Source of the DNA: Luteirhabdus pelagi
GTDB taxonomy: Bacteria > Bacteroidota > Bacteroidia > Flavobacteriales > Flavobacteriaceae
Length of the DNA: 64,000 nt
NCBI RefSeq assembly: GCF_016827595.1
Contig: NZ_JAECMS010000001.1
Coordinates: forward strand, 186,001 to 250,000
Direction: 5' to 3'
This document shows, piece by piece, positions 34,994-43,912 of this stretch (the first letter of the stretch is position 1; each line of letters begins with the position of its first letter). Under the pieces are notes generated by a model. The model searched no databases, was not told where the DNA came from, and worked only from the letters and a program-made list of their open reading frames with translations. The translations under genes and the position numbers were made by a program.

Positions 34994-36024
34994 TGCAATC
35001 GACCCGATCATATCGCAACCATTTTATCTTTTTAGGGATCTTCTTTCTCTGTATTCTTCTATTGAATATCAGCTTGGGTTCGGTGGCAATACCTTTGGAA
35101 GCCGTCTTGCAGAGCCTTTTTGGCGGTGAAGTGGAAAAAGAATCCTGGCGCTTTATCATTACCGAATACCGATTACCAAAAGCAATGACCGCCATCATCG
35201 CAGGTGGTGGTTTGGCGATCGCCGGATTGTTGATGCAGACCCTCTTTCGAAACCCCTTGGCGGGACCCTTCGTACTTGGCTTAAGCAGTGGCGCCAGCCT
35301 GGGTGTTGCGATCCTGATTTTAGGCGCGGGTGCTTTTGGTGGGTATTTCAGTACCTTATTGTTGAATGAATGGTCGCTTGTAATCGCCTCCGCCTTTGGA
35401 AGTTTTTTGGTCCTATTGGCTGTGTTGGCCGTTACGTTTCGAGTGAAGGATACGATGGCGATACTAATCATTGGGTTGATGTTCGGAAGTGTTACATCTG
35501 CCGTGGTTGCGGTATTATCGTATTTCAGCAAGGCTGAACAGTTACAACAATACATTTTTTGGAGCTTCGGAAGCTTAGGTGATGTATCCTGGAGTGGGTT
35601 GGGGATTTTAAGTTTTTGTTTTCTAATCGGACTACTTCTGGCACTGTATCAAAGTAAATCGCTTAATGCTTTGTTATTAGGTGAAAATTATGCGAAAAGT
35701 ATGGGCATACGGATGAAGCGTACCACCTTTGTCATCATTCTTGCCACCAGTATTCTAGCTGGTGGGATTACCGCCTTTGCAGGTCCGATTGCGTTTGTAG
35801 GATTAGCGGTTCCGCATCTTACGCGCCAATATTTCAATACGTCAAATCACTTGGTATTGATTCCAGCAGTATTGCTTTCGGGAAGTATTTTGATGTTGGT
35901 ATGCGATACGGTTGCGCAATGGCCATTTCATGAATTTACCTTACCTATAAATGCTATTACATCGCTCATTGGTGCGCCGGTAGTGATTTGGTTGTTGGTG
36001 AGAAAACGTAAATTGTTGTTTTAA
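34993..36024 (+). CDS. btuC: FecCD/BtuC-type ABC transporter permease
   Basis: 343 residues with about ten membrane helices. Family signatures: EYRLPKAMTAIIAGGGLAIAG (the conserved RLPR-like loop), FRNPLAGPFVLGLSSGASLG, and AGGITAFAGPIAFVGLAVPHLTR followed by the C-terminal AITSLIGAPVVIWLLVRKR. It forms the inner-membrane channel with BtuD. Joined to its neighbours by TAATG overlaps on both sides, so btuFCD is one translationally coupled unit. Confidence 0.92.
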   Translation: MQSTRSYRNHFIFLGIFFLCILLLNISLGSVAIPLEAVLQSLFGGEVEKESWRFIITEYRLPKAMTAIIAGGGLAIAGLLMQTLFRNPLAGPFVLGLSSGASLGVAILILGAGAFGGYFSTLLLNEWSLVIASAFGSFLVLLAVLAVTFRVKDTMAILIIGLMFGSVTSAVVAVLSYFSKAEQLQQYIFWSFGSLGDVSWSGLGILSFCFLIGLLLALYQSKSLNALLLGENYAKSMGIRMKRTTFVIILATSILAGGITAFAGPIAFVGLAVPHLTRQYFNTSNHLVLIPAVLLSGSILMLVCDTVAQWPFHEFTLPINAITSLIGAPVVIWLLVRKRKLLF

Positions 36025-36815
36025 TGGCACAGGATACTTCACATAGCGTTCTTAAAACCGACAACCTTACCATTGGGTATACCGGAAGGCAATCCGTTAC
36101 GGTTGGATCCCATATTTCATTCGAATTACAAGAAGGTGAATTGATCGGTTTGGTAGGCGCCAATGGTATCGGGAAATCGACCTTACTTCGTACGTTAACA
36201 GGAATGCAATCCCAATTAGACGGCAGCATTTTGTTGAAGGGAAAAGAGCTTTCACAATACAGCAGCTTGGAATTGGCACAACAGCTAAGCGTGGTATTAA
36301 CCGAAGGGCCTTCTTCCAAAAACCTAACGGTAATGGAATTGGTCTCTTTAGGACGGCAGCCCTATACCAATTGGATGGGTGCCCTTTCCACTTCCGATAA
36401 AAAAGCGGTGCAGCAAGCCCTTATTAATACCGAAACAAAGACGTTAGCCCATCGAAAATGCTTTGAATTAAGCGACGGTCAGTTACAACGCGTCGCCATC
36501 GCTAGGGCCTTGGCGCAGGACACTCCCTTGATTGTGTTGGACGAACCCACTACACATTTGGATCTATACCATCGTGCGTATATTTTGAAGTTGTTGCGAC
36601 AATTAGCAAAAGAAACGGGTAAGACCGTATTGTTTTCGACCCATGAAATTGATTTGGCGATTCAGCTGACCGATAAGATGATCGTGATGACCGAAGATAT
36701 CACCTACTTTTCAGATCCTTGCGATTTAATTGAAAAAGGAAGGTTCGATAGTCTATTTCCAAAGGAAACCATCGACTTCGATAAGCAGACAGGACGGTTT
36801 TCTATTAAAAAGTAA
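36024..36815 (+). CDS. btuD: FecE/BtuD-type ABC transporter ATP-binding protein
   Basis: 263 residues. Walker A GANGIGKSTLL, signature LSDGQLQRVAIARAL (a variant of LSGGQ), Walker B LIVLDEPTTHLD and switch His in FSTHEIDLA. It powers import through BtuC. The assignment to corrinoid rather than siderophore uptake rests on the neighbouring cobalamin riboswitch. Confidence 0.92.
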   Translation: MAQDTSHSVLKTDNLTIGYTGRQSVTVGSHISFELQEGELIGLVGANGIGKSTLLRTLTGMQSQLDGSILLKGKELSQYSSLELAQQLSVVLTEGPSSKNLTVMELVSLGRQPYTNWMGALSTSDKKAVQQALINTETKTLAHRKCFELSDGQLQRVAIARALAQDTPLIVLDEPTTHLDLYHRAYILKLLRQLAKETGKTVLFSTHEIDLAIQLTDKMIVMTEDITYFSDPCDLIEKGRFDSLFPKETIDFDKQTGRFSIKK

Positions 36816-36913
36816 GTAGTAATCGAAATTCAGGAATTCTGATTTCCTTTTCAAAAAAGGTTCGGCTTTAATTCGTAACTTTTTACCTTTACCATTTCAA
36901 AAGAATACGACCC

Positions 36914-38236
36914 GTGAACGAAACCCTTCTATTCCTTTTACTCGCCGCTGTTACCATGCTAATCGGTGCTTTTATTGGCAACCTCATCGCCAAATTGAAG
37001 CAAAAATCGGAAACCAGCAAGCTGGAAGAACGCATTACCCAACTTCAACAGCAGGAAGATAAACTGAATGAGCGCATGGATCTAGTCGTTCAAGAGCGTG
37101 AGGAAATTCGCAAGGAAAAAGAACGCCTAAACAACGATCTTATCCGTCGCACAACCGAGTTTCACAATTTAGAGGAAAAGAATCGGGAGCAGAAGGCCGA
37201 GGTTGAAAAGCTTCAGGAAAAGTTCACCAAGGAATTTGAAAACCTTGCCAATAAAATCCTGGATGAGAAATCGAGCAAGTTCACCAAACAAAACAAAGAA
37301 AGTCTAGAAATCTTATTGAACCCACTTCAGGAAAAAATAAAAACGTTCGAAAAAAGGGTCGAGGATACCAATAAGGAAAGCGTCGGTCGCCATAGTGAAC
37401 TGAAAGCGGAAATCAAACAACTTTCGGAGCTAAACCAACAGATGAGCAAGGATGCCGACAACCTCACCAAAGCATTGAAAGGCGATAGTAAGATGCAGGG
37501 AAATTGGGGCGAACTCATCCTTACGCGTATCCTTGAAAAATCGGGTCTGGAGAAAGATCGGGAGTATACCATTCAGGATAGTCACACCACTGAAGAAGGC
37601 AAACGCCTTCAAACCGACGTTCTGATTCATCTTCCCGACGGTAAGAAGATGATTGTCGACAGTAAGGTATCGCTTACCCATTTCGAGCGGTTTGTTTCAG
37701 AAGAAGATGAAACCGAGAAACAACTTCACCTAAAACAACATATTGCGTCCATCAAACGCCATGTGGACCAACTCAGCGAAAAGAACTATCAATATTTGTT
37801 GGATGAAAGTCCCGATACGATTTTTATGTTTATTCCGATAGAACCCGCATTCGCCATTGCTTCGGCTAATGAGCCAAATTTATACGAACAGGCGTTCGAT
37901 AAACAGGTGATTATCGTAACACCTGCAACCCTATTGGCAGCACTGCGATTGGTAGATAACCTTTGGCAGAACGATCGGCAGAAACAAAACGCGTTGGAAA
38001 TCGCTAAGCAGGCGGGAGCTTTATACGATAGTTTCACAAATCTGACCGATGAACTGATCAAGGTAGGAAAGCAGATTGGTACGGTTCAGAATAGCTATGA
38101 AAGTGCCATGAAGAAGCTTACGGGGCGTGGAAATCTGATCCGTCGCGTCGAAAAACTTAAAAAACTTGGCGCAAAAGCTAGCAAGACCATCGATAACAAA
38201 TTGTTGAAACGTGCAGAAGAGTTTGAAGAAGAATAA
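36914..38236 (+). CDS. rmuC: DNA recombination protein RmuC homologue
   Basis: 440 residues from a GTG start. An N-terminal transmembrane helix (LLFLLLAAVTMLIGAFIGNL), a long coiled coil (about residues 25-190), and the RmuC nuclease-like domain: QGNWGELILTRILEKSGL, RLQTDVLIHLPDGKKMIVDSK split across the core strand, PDTIFMFIPIEPAFAIA and VITPATLLAALRLVDNLW. RmuC limits inversions between short inverted repeats in Escherichia coli; the biochemical mechanism is not settled. Confidence 0.93.
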   Translation: MNETLLFLLLAAVTMLIGAFIGNLIAKLKQKSETSKLEERITQLQQQEDKLNERMDLVVQEREEIRKEKERLNNDLIRRTTEFHNLEEKNREQKAEVEKLQEKFTKEFENLANKILDEKSSKFTKQNKESLEILLNPLQEKIKTFEKRVEDTNKESVGRHSELKAEIKQLSELNQQMSKDADNLTKALKGDSKMQGNWGELILTRILEKSGLEKDREYTIQDSHTTEEGKRLQTDVLIHLPDGKKMIVDSKVSLTHFERFVSEEDETEKQLHLKQHIASIKRHVDQLSEKNYQYLLDESPDTIFMFIPIEPAFAIASANEPNLYEQAFDKQVIIVTPATLLAALRLVDNLWQNDRQKQNALEIAKQAGALYDSFTNLTDELIKVGKQIGTVQNSYESAMKKLTGRGNLIRRVEKLKKLGAKASKTIDNKLLKRAEEFEEE

Positions 38237-38275
38237 TTGTCGTAGCTTTGAAAAAGGCTATAATTTCCTATTTCA

Positions 38276-38641
38276 ATGAAAAGAATCTTATTTATCATTC
38301 TCGGCGTTATCCTAGCGGTGTACTTACTGTATTTTGCCTTTGTATACTTTGTACCCTATAGTGAAGGAACGCGTGCTGGCGAACTGATTAAATTTAGCCA
38401 TAAGGGTGTTATAGTGAAGACGTGGGAAGGTGAAATTAGCCAAGGTATTAGTGGGGCTCAGATATTTCAGTTTTCCGTGTTGGATGAAGAAGAGGAGGTA
38501 ATTAAAAAGCTTCAGGAATATCAGGGTAATTATGTGAAGGTATCGTATGTAGAACGCTTCGGCACCTTTTTCTTTTGGGGCGACACCAAATACTTTATCA
38601 CCAAAGTAGAAAAGGACCAATCGCCACATTTCAGGAGATAA
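38276..38641 (+). CDS. Small membrane-anchored protein of unknown function
   Basis: 121 residues: one N-terminal membrane helix (ILFIILGVILAVYLLYFAFVYF) and a compact basic-acidic beta-rich domain (AGELIKFSHKGVIVKTWEGE, ISGAQIFQFSVLD, VKVSYVERFGTFFFWGDTKYF). Homologues in Flavobacteriaceae are sometimes misnamed 6-phosphogluconate dehydrogenase; no dehydrogenase motif is present. The last codons (KDQSPHFRR and stop) are repeated, with changes that mostly preserve the residues, 3 kb downstream. Confidence 0.85.
   Translation: MKRILFIILGVILAVYLLYFAFVYFVPYSEGTRAGELIKFSHKGVIVKTWEGEISQGISGAQIFQFSVLDEEEEVIKKLQEYQGNYVKVSYVERFGTFFFWGDTKYFITKVEKDQSPHFRR
38610..38627 (+). repeat. Left copy of 18-bp direct repeat bordering the redox cassette
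   Basis: AAAAGGACCAATCGCCAC, lying in the last codons of the small membrane protein gene. An identical copy is at 41673-41690. Confidence 0.85.
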
Positions 38642-38674
38642 AATATTATTAGTTACTGAAGAGTTTAATTTTTT

Positions 38675-39553
38675 TTAAAACACCCTACTAAGGTTGAAAC
38701 CGAAATAGAAATCGCCTTCGCTCCAATCGCCCTGTGCTCTTATTAGATATCCTTCTTCAAACATAGCCTGCGCATTGGTAAAGTGCATTTGGAATACGTG
38801 ACCACCTGTTTCAAGGTCGACCCCAATAGACAATGGGTTTTTAAAACTTGAATTGCCATTTCGGTTCAGGTGAAGTCCATAATCTAGGTTAACACTCCAT
38901 CGTTTGGCCAATTTATATCTTCCTCCTATACCAACTGCGAACTGATCGTTTCGCTCATCATAGAAAATAGGTTCCGATTCGGTAATGGTGACGCTACGAG
39001 TAGCTAGATTCTCGTGAATATAGGTCGGTGCCAGCAAGAGTGAAAATTTTTCAGAAAATTTTCTGGAAAGCAATAGTTGGGACGTATACGTCAACCGGTC
39101 AGAAAATTCAAGATTAGTATAGAGATCTTCATCCAAGGCTGTATTTACGGTTCCTAAATGATATCCAACAACCGTAAATGGCAGCACTCCGATTTCTTGC
39201 TGAACGATACGATACTTGATATGAACACCGTATTTCTTTAGGAAAGAGCTGCGCGCTACCCCAACATTCAACCAGTCGTTAATACCGTATATAAATTTAA
39301 GTTGCGTGACCGCTTGATCTAGTCCGAAAAAATCTTCTATTCCGTTCTTCACAGTGCCAAAGCGATGGGCTACTATGAAATAGAATTCCTTTTTATGGGC
39401 TAATTTGGTAGATTCGAAGTTCACGACCTTTAAACCCTTGAAGGCAGCATCGACTGTTTTATCCATTTCAACTTCCTGCTCTAATGCTTCTACCAAGTCG
39501 TCTTGGGCCAACAAACAGAAGGGCATCATCAAAAAAAGTAATAAATGTTTCAT
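38675..39553 (-). CDS. DUF5777 family outer-membrane beta-barrel protein
   Basis: 292 residues with a signal peptide (MPFCLLAQD). The mature part is rich in amphipathic strands: FYFIVAHRFGTVKNGIEDFFGLDQ is split at the first strands, NDWLNVGVARSSFLKKYGVHIKYR follows, and it ends in FYFGFNLSRVF, a typical barrel C-terminus with terminal Phe. It matches the DUF5777 family. Last gene of a five-gene minus-strand run with redox proteins; a role as an outer-membrane partner of those is inference. Confidence 0.85.
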   Translation of the reverse strand: MKHLLLFLMMPFCLLAQDDLVEALEQEVEMDKTVDAAFKGLKVVNFESTKLAHKKEFYFIVAHRFGTVKNGIEDFFGLDQAVTQLKFIYGINDWLNVGVARSSFLKKYGVHIKYRIVQQEIGVLPFTVVGYHLGTVNTALDEDLYTNLEFSDRLTYTSQLLLSRKFSEKFSLLLAPTYIHENLATRSVTITESEPIFYDERNDQFAVGIGGRYKLAKRWSVNLDYGLHLNRNGNSSFKNPLSIGVDLETGGHVFQMHFTNAQAMFEEGYLIRAQGDWSEGDFYFGFNLSRVF

Positions 39554-39559
39554 AGGTAA

Positions 39560-39940
39560 TTATCTGTTTATTTGAATACACTGATCCATTTGTACTTGTT
39601 CAAATAGTTCATCATACCCCACACACCTTCCCTTAATTGTAATAGTTTCCTCCAGTTTTAGATTAGATGGCATCTCAGAAAACACACAATAAACACTTTT
39701 ATTCAGGGTAATGGCATTCGCTTCAATATCGGAGATCAGGCCTGATACTTGAACTGTTTTGTTTAGCACTTCGTGGTTCGGAAAATCCTGAAACGATCTT
39801 AATAAATCGGAAGCTTCCATAGTTATGGTTGGAGTTTCCTTGGCTATATTTCGATGATTCTGAAACAAGTAAAAATAGGTACATGTTACAAACGCAATTG
39901 AAACAGTCGTCAGTCCTATTAAAAAATGTTTTCTCTGCAT
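39560..39940 (-). CDS. OB-fold (tRNA_anti-like) membrane-anchored protein
   Basis: 126 residues: one N-terminal hydrophobic helix (LIGLTTVSIAFVTCTYFYLF), then a ~90-residue OB-like beta barrel (VLNKTVQVSGLISDIEANAI, YCVFSEM, ETITIKGRCVGYD) matching the tRNA_anti-like family. In this membrane-anchored form it need not bind nucleic acid. Six nt before the DUF5777 gene; function unknown. Confidence 0.75.
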   Translation of the reverse strand: MQRKHFLIGLTTVSIAFVTCTYFYLFQNHRNIAKETPTITMEASDLLRSFQDFPNHEVLNKTVQVSGLISDIEANAITLNKSVYCVFSEMPSNLKLEETITIKGRCVGYDELFEQVQMDQCIQINR

Positions 39941-39947
39941 TCAGTCA

Positions 39948-40496
39948 TTATTTTAAGATGTAGTGTGCTTCCACCACCACTTCATCTGCAATTTTATTAC
40001 TGACCACACTAGGAATTTCAATACCAAAATCTTCTGGCAGCAAGGTAAATTTGGTTGTAAGCTGAATCCCTTCCTCTAATCGTGTTACGTAAATAGGAAT
40101 GCTAATCTCTTTTTCAATGCCATGTATTGTCATTTTCCCAATTACCACAAAACGTTGTTCCGAAGACGAAAGCGCCTCTGAAATAAATCCATCGATACTA
40201 CCTTTAAAAACTGCTTTGGGATATGTATGCGATTCCATATAGTTTTCGTTGAAATGTTCCTCCATTAGCGCGCGTTTAAACCTAAATCCTTTTATTAATG
40301 CCAAAGAGGCAAACTCGCCAGTTTCCATATTTAGGATGGCACTAACATTCTCATTAATAGCTTCAACTTCTTCAAAAGATGGCATTGAAGCTTCGAAAGT
40401 GATATTTCCTGATTTGGTTCCTACTTTTTTCTGAGCTGAAAGCGCTGTGCATACTAAAAGAAATAGGGCAACATACCATGTAGTTTTATTTTTCAT
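39948..40496 (-). CDS. YceI-family periplasmic protein
   Basis: 182 residues from the ATG at 40496 (MKNKTTWYVALFLLVCTALS, signal peptide). A longer frame up to 40541 would run into the preceding gene and has no family match. The YceI lipocalin-like barrel is recognised by KKVGTKSGNITFEAS, MEEHFNENYMESHTYPKAVFKG and GKMTIHGIEKEISIPIYV. YceI proteins bind isoprenoids such as polyprenyl quinones; with a haem protein and a plastocyanin next door this suggests a redox or quinone-related role. Confidence 0.88.
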   Translation of the reverse strand: MKNKTTWYVALFLLVCTALSAQKKVGTKSGNITFEASMPSFEEVEAINENVSAILNMETGEFASLALIKGFRFKRALMEEHFNENYMESHTYPKAVFKGSIDGFISEALSSSEQRFVVIGKMTIHGIEKEISIPIYVTRLEEGIQLTTKFTLLPEDFGIEIPSVVSNKIADEVVVEAHYILK

Positions 40497-40506
40497 GATT
40501 TCATAC

Positions 40507-40869
40507 TTATTCTTCCAACAGCCCATCGACCTCCCATTCAAAAATTAGGTCGATGGTTGCTTGCGGTAGTCTTGGACCACCCAGTGGCATCAGGCCCGAC
40601 GCACCTTCATTTCTACTAATTCGGTCCAATAATCCTCTATTTTCAATTGCTTCCACAACACTTTCGTAGGTAAGCAAGGACATTGGAGCTCCGTTTTCCG
40701 GTGGATTAGCGTGACAGGATACACATATAGTTTGAAATGTATTTTTCACATCCTGGTACGTCACCAAATCACTTTGCTGATTTACCAAGGGGTCCAAATC
40801 ATATAGCGTATGCTTCGTACACGAGGCAAAGGCGGTTACACAAAGAATGATAAGGAGTTCTTTTTTCAT
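40507..40869 (-). CDS. Haem c-binding lipoprotein
   Basis: 120 residues with a lipobox (CVTAFASC) and a single haem-attachment motif CVSCH about residue 50. A Met in SGLMPLGG near the C-terminus could be the second haem ligand. The fold is a minimal c-type cytochrome of the kind seen in Bacteroidota lipoproteins. It likely shuttles electrons in the periplasm; its partners may be the adjacent plastocyanin and the YceI protein. Confidence 0.82.
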   Translation of the reverse strand: MKKELLIILCVTAFASCTKHTLYDLDPLVNQQSDLVTYQDVKNTFQTICVSCHANPPENGAPMSLLTYESVVEAIENRGLLDRISRNEGASGLMPLGGPRLPQATIDLIFEWEVDGLLEE

Positions 40870-40879
40870 ATTGGCTAGC

Positions 40880-41461
40880 CTACTTCTTAATAATTTGAAC
40901 GGTCGTACTAGTGCTACCCGAATGAAGGGTTAAAAAGTATACCCCATCATTCAAAGATGAAAGATCCAGCTGAGGTAATCTTCCCTTAAGGTCTCCTGCT
41001 TTTATGCGTGCGCCTAAAACATTATGTAGCTGGTAAGTGTCCAACTCATAAAGAGAGAAAATTGTAATTTCTCTCGTTGAGGGATTAGGGTATACCGAAA
41101 TGTTCTTTGCGAATTTTTCATCGACCGACATAACCGTCTCAACGGTTATGGTACCAAACATAGTTCCTGGGTGAACCTGGCATTCATAGTCGTTAGTACC
41201 TTCCTCTGAAAAGGTGAATTCATATTCCATACCCTCTCCTGTAATGGTACCGCTATCAAAATCTTCCTGACTTCCTGCAATACTGCTTACGGTATGGGGT
41301 TGGGGGTCGCCCCAAATCCATCGAACGGTATCTCCTACCTCGATGGTAACACTGGCATCGGAACCATTAGTGCCGATTTGCCATGGAATTTCAAAAGTTT
41401 CTTGAGCTGAAATAGCTAATGTCAAGAACCCAAAGGCTAAAAAAGTAATTGCTTTTTTCAT
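40880..41461 (-). CDS. Plastocyanin-like cupredoxin with T9SS C-terminal sorting domain
   Basis: 193 residues: signal peptide (to AISAQ), a cupredoxin domain with a type-1 copper site His in PHTVSS, then YECQVHPGTM giving Cys, His and Met ligands, and a ~75-residue Por/T9SS type A sorting tail (ISVYPNPSTREITIF to GVYFLTLHSGSTSTTVQIIKK split at the end). The tail would send it through the type IX system to the cell surface, so a copper electron carrier is displayed outside. First gene of the five-gene minus-strand run. Confidence 0.93.
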   Translation of the reverse strand: MKKAITFLAFGFLTLAISAQETFEIPWQIGTNGSDASVTIEVGDTVRWIWGDPQPHTVSSIAGSQEDFDSGTITGEGMEYEFTFSEEGTNDYECQVHPGTMFGTITVETVMSVDEKFAKNISVYPNPSTREITIFSLYELDTYQLHNVLGARIKAGDLKGRLPQLDLSSLNDGVYFLTLHSGSTSTTVQIIKK

Positions 41462-41670
41462 GATATAGTTGATTAATTGTTACGGATTTATACTTTCGCT
41501 ATATCTATAACAAGTACGTTATGACTATACCCTACCTCAAGTTCTAAAAATCAGTTAATTGAAAAAATATAAATATCCAAATTACTACCGAAAGAGCCCA
41601 TCAAACAATCAATATTTGTATAACCGTAGCGATATAGGAAGGAAGTACTATTGAGCAATAACGGAATGAG

Positions 41671-41703
41671 AAAAAAGGACCAATCGCCACGTTTTAGACG
41701 TTG
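41671..41703 (+). pseudogene. Displaced 3'-end copy of the small membrane protein gene
   Basis: In the right frame this encodes KKDQSPRFRR and stop, against EKDQSPHFRR and stop at the end of the 38276-38641 gene. The first 18 nt shared are identical (41673-41690); the following 15 nt differ at six positions, five of them silent. Nothing upstream of it resembles the rest of the gene. It therefore looks like a real coding remnant left when 3 kb were inserted, or the tail of a deleted duplicate. Confidence 0.7.
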
Positions 41704-41734
41704 ATCCTCTTTATATTGACGAGCCGTGTAGCAC

Positions 41735-43909
41735 TTAAACTTTTTTGAACAACACCTTTTCTTGGCTGAAATCGTAGGCAGCTTCTAACCATTCCAACAT
41801 GGCTGGCCAATCTGATGCCTTATAGGATTTTTTAGCATACGTTTTTTGGGTTGAATAATGCAATTTTCCGTCCTTTATCGTGGCTGTACTCTTAAAACTA
41901 CCAGTGTTATTGGAAATGTCATGTTCAAGCTTTTCCAATCCCACTACTTCATACCCCTCTGGAATTGCAATAGCGACCTCGTAGCTGAAGGTTTTGGCAT
42001 AATCGATATAGACACCGGAATTTCTTTCTACTTCATCTTCAGTGACATGCACCTGTCCTCCGATAAACTTTCCTACTTCCACAATGTAATTTGATCCCGC
42101 CTTTTTCACGAATTCATCGGTAATGGTGAATTCATCCGAAATCATTAACGGCTTGTTGGAATAACGCTCCGATGCTACTACTTTCGAATCGTAATCTTCT
42201 ACGGTAACTTCAAAAACATCGCTAAAAAGCTCTTCCAATCGTTCTTCCTGTTGCTCGCGATAGCTTTGATATAACGCGTTCATTTTATTTTCAATTTCCT
42301 CATCCTTTCGACTTTGTCTTTTTCTACAGTCGAAGAAATGCTTACTATCATAGTGTTCAAACTCTTCATTTAAAAAATCCCCGAAAAAGACATAGCGTGC
42401 AAGACCTTCTGTTTTAAAATGCCCTTGAAATTTTAGGTCGCGAGTAACATTTATATTCTTAAAGTCTTCAGAAAAGTTCACGTTAACCGTTTCCGAAGAA
42501 ATATTCGTTGCTGCTGTGGTAGTTGGAAGCACATCGAAAGAGACCTCCTCTAGTTTTCGGTTCTTCTTTACACTAAGATTATACACTTTGGTCCCTTCCA
42601 GCACATAGGGAAACAGGTCGGGTTGCACGTGTGGTGACAATTCGAATAGGTAAACAGGTTCTGCAAAATTGATGCGCAGGCCCCACATTACATTGGACCG
42701 TAACAATAAATCGTCGATACTTCCATTAAAACTAGGAGTAGCCACAATAATATCATAATCTAGCTCTAACTGCTTCGCCAAACCAGCCATATACGACACA
42801 AATCTATTTTCATCTAAGATTACATAGTCGGAATCGCAGGGTTCCGGATAATATGAAATATCGCCATCGCGCGCCATCAGCAATTCGATAAAACGGTTGT
42901 AACTCATATGGCGAATGTAGTAGAGGCCTTCTACAAGTTGTTGTCGCTTGTCGGTAATATTATTATCTTCCAAATACCGTAGGACATCTTTTACATCGCG
43001 CCGACTATCGGTTGAAAAGCGATCGCCATAATACTCGAGGATTTCTTCATTTGATACAGCTGCCTTCCGCTCTGCATCGTCTTCAGCAAGAAATACAGCT
43101 GCATGGTTCTCGTTTTTGCTCTTAAGCGCAAAGGTTACCTGAAACTTTACACACGGTAGTTCGACTAGTGGATAGAACCATCGCGGAAATTTTACTTTTT
43201 CGATATCCGACATTTCCAACACATAGCGACGTGTTGCACGCTTGTCGGTGGGTTCTTCCTTGATAGTGGGCGCATTGTTATACGACTCCATGTTCAAGAA
43301 ATAGTCGTTTTCTACCTCTACCTCTAGTCGACGTTTAACGATTGGATATTCAAGACTGAGGATTTTCTCTACCGGATCGTAATAGTGTGTTCCTGAAAAG
43401 GAACGATTATAGTCATCTTCATAAATAAAGATATCCAGGATATCGCCCACTTCAAGTCCTGGGATCGCTAATTTGTTTTCATTGTCCTGTTGTACTGTAG
43501 CTGCTTCGGCATCCAATATTATCTCCTCGCCCGAGGGCTTAATGATTTTTATTCCAACCGTTGTTTGTTCCCTGTAAAAGTTTACAAAGACCGCTCCTAC
43601 GTGCTGATCCTTGTTATAAGTGAATTCTGAGAAAGCTTCAATGGCAGCCTTATCCAATAATTTTACCCGCTCATGAAAATAGGAAGGATTATACATTTTC
43701 TTCCCATTATTGGTATAGGTATAGTTTTCCTCTAGATATAGGATTACGGCACTTTCGTCGGCCCATTTTTCAGGTATTTCAATACTATTTCGAGCGGGAT
43801 CTTTAGAATCCCAAAACCTGTCTCGTAATTCGTTTTCATATTTAGACTGCGCCAAACTTCCGGTACACCAAGTAATGAGTACAAGAGCGGCCAATAATAC
43901 TTTCTTCAT
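41735..43909 (-). CDS. DUF3857 protein with degenerate transglutaminase-like domain
   Basis: 724 residues, signal peptide (TWCTGSLAQ). The N-terminal DUF3857 region has KYENELRDRFW and YNPSYFHERVKLLDKAAIEAF. Where transglutaminase-like relatives have the GDC nucleophile it reads EPCDSDYVILDENRFVSYMAGLA, so the catalytic Cys motif is not evident. The C-terminal part is a long beta-rich region. It lies 3 nt after the paralogous gene on the same strand, so the two probably work as a pair at the envelope. Function unknown. Confidence 0.8.
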   Translation of the reverse strand: MKKVLLAALVLITWCTGSLAQSKYENELRDRFWDSKDPARNSIEIPEKWADESAVILYLEENYTYTNNGKKMYNPSYFHERVKLLDKAAIEAFSEFTYNKDQHVGAVFVNFYREQTTVGIKIIKPSGEEIILDAEAATVQQDNENKLAIPGLEVGDILDIFIYEDDYNRSFSGTHYYDPVEKILSLEYPIVKRRLEVEVENDYFLNMESYNNAPTIKEEPTDKRATRRYVLEMSDIEKVKFPRWFYPLVELPCVKFQVTFALKSKNENHAAVFLAEDDAERKAAVSNEEILEYYGDRFSTDSRRDVKDVLRYLEDNNITDKRQQLVEGLYYIRHMSYNRFIELLMARDGDISYYPEPCDSDYVILDENRFVSYMAGLAKQLELDYDIIVATPSFNGSIDDLLLRSNVMWGLRINFAEPVYLFELSPHVQPDLFPYVLEGTKVYNLSVKKNRKLEEVSFDVLPTTTAATNISSETVNVNFSEDFKNINVTRDLKFQGHFKTEGLARYVFFGDFLNEEFEHYDSKHFFDCRKRQSRKDEEIENKMNALYQSYREQQEERLEELFSDVFEVTVEDYDSKVVASERYSNKPLMISDEFTITDEFVKKAGSNYIVEVGKFIGGQVHVTEDEVERNSGVYIDYAKTFSYEVAIAIPEGYEVVGLEKLEHDISNNTGSFKSTATIKDGKLHYSTQKTYAKKSYKASDWPAMLEWLEAAYDFSQEKVLFKKV

Positions 43910-43912
43910 CGA

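Noticed and set aside
38276-38641. 6-phosphogluconate dehydrogenase, a name given to homologues.
   Set aside because: No Rossmann fold or dehydrogenase motif; the protein is a 121-residue single-pass membrane protein.
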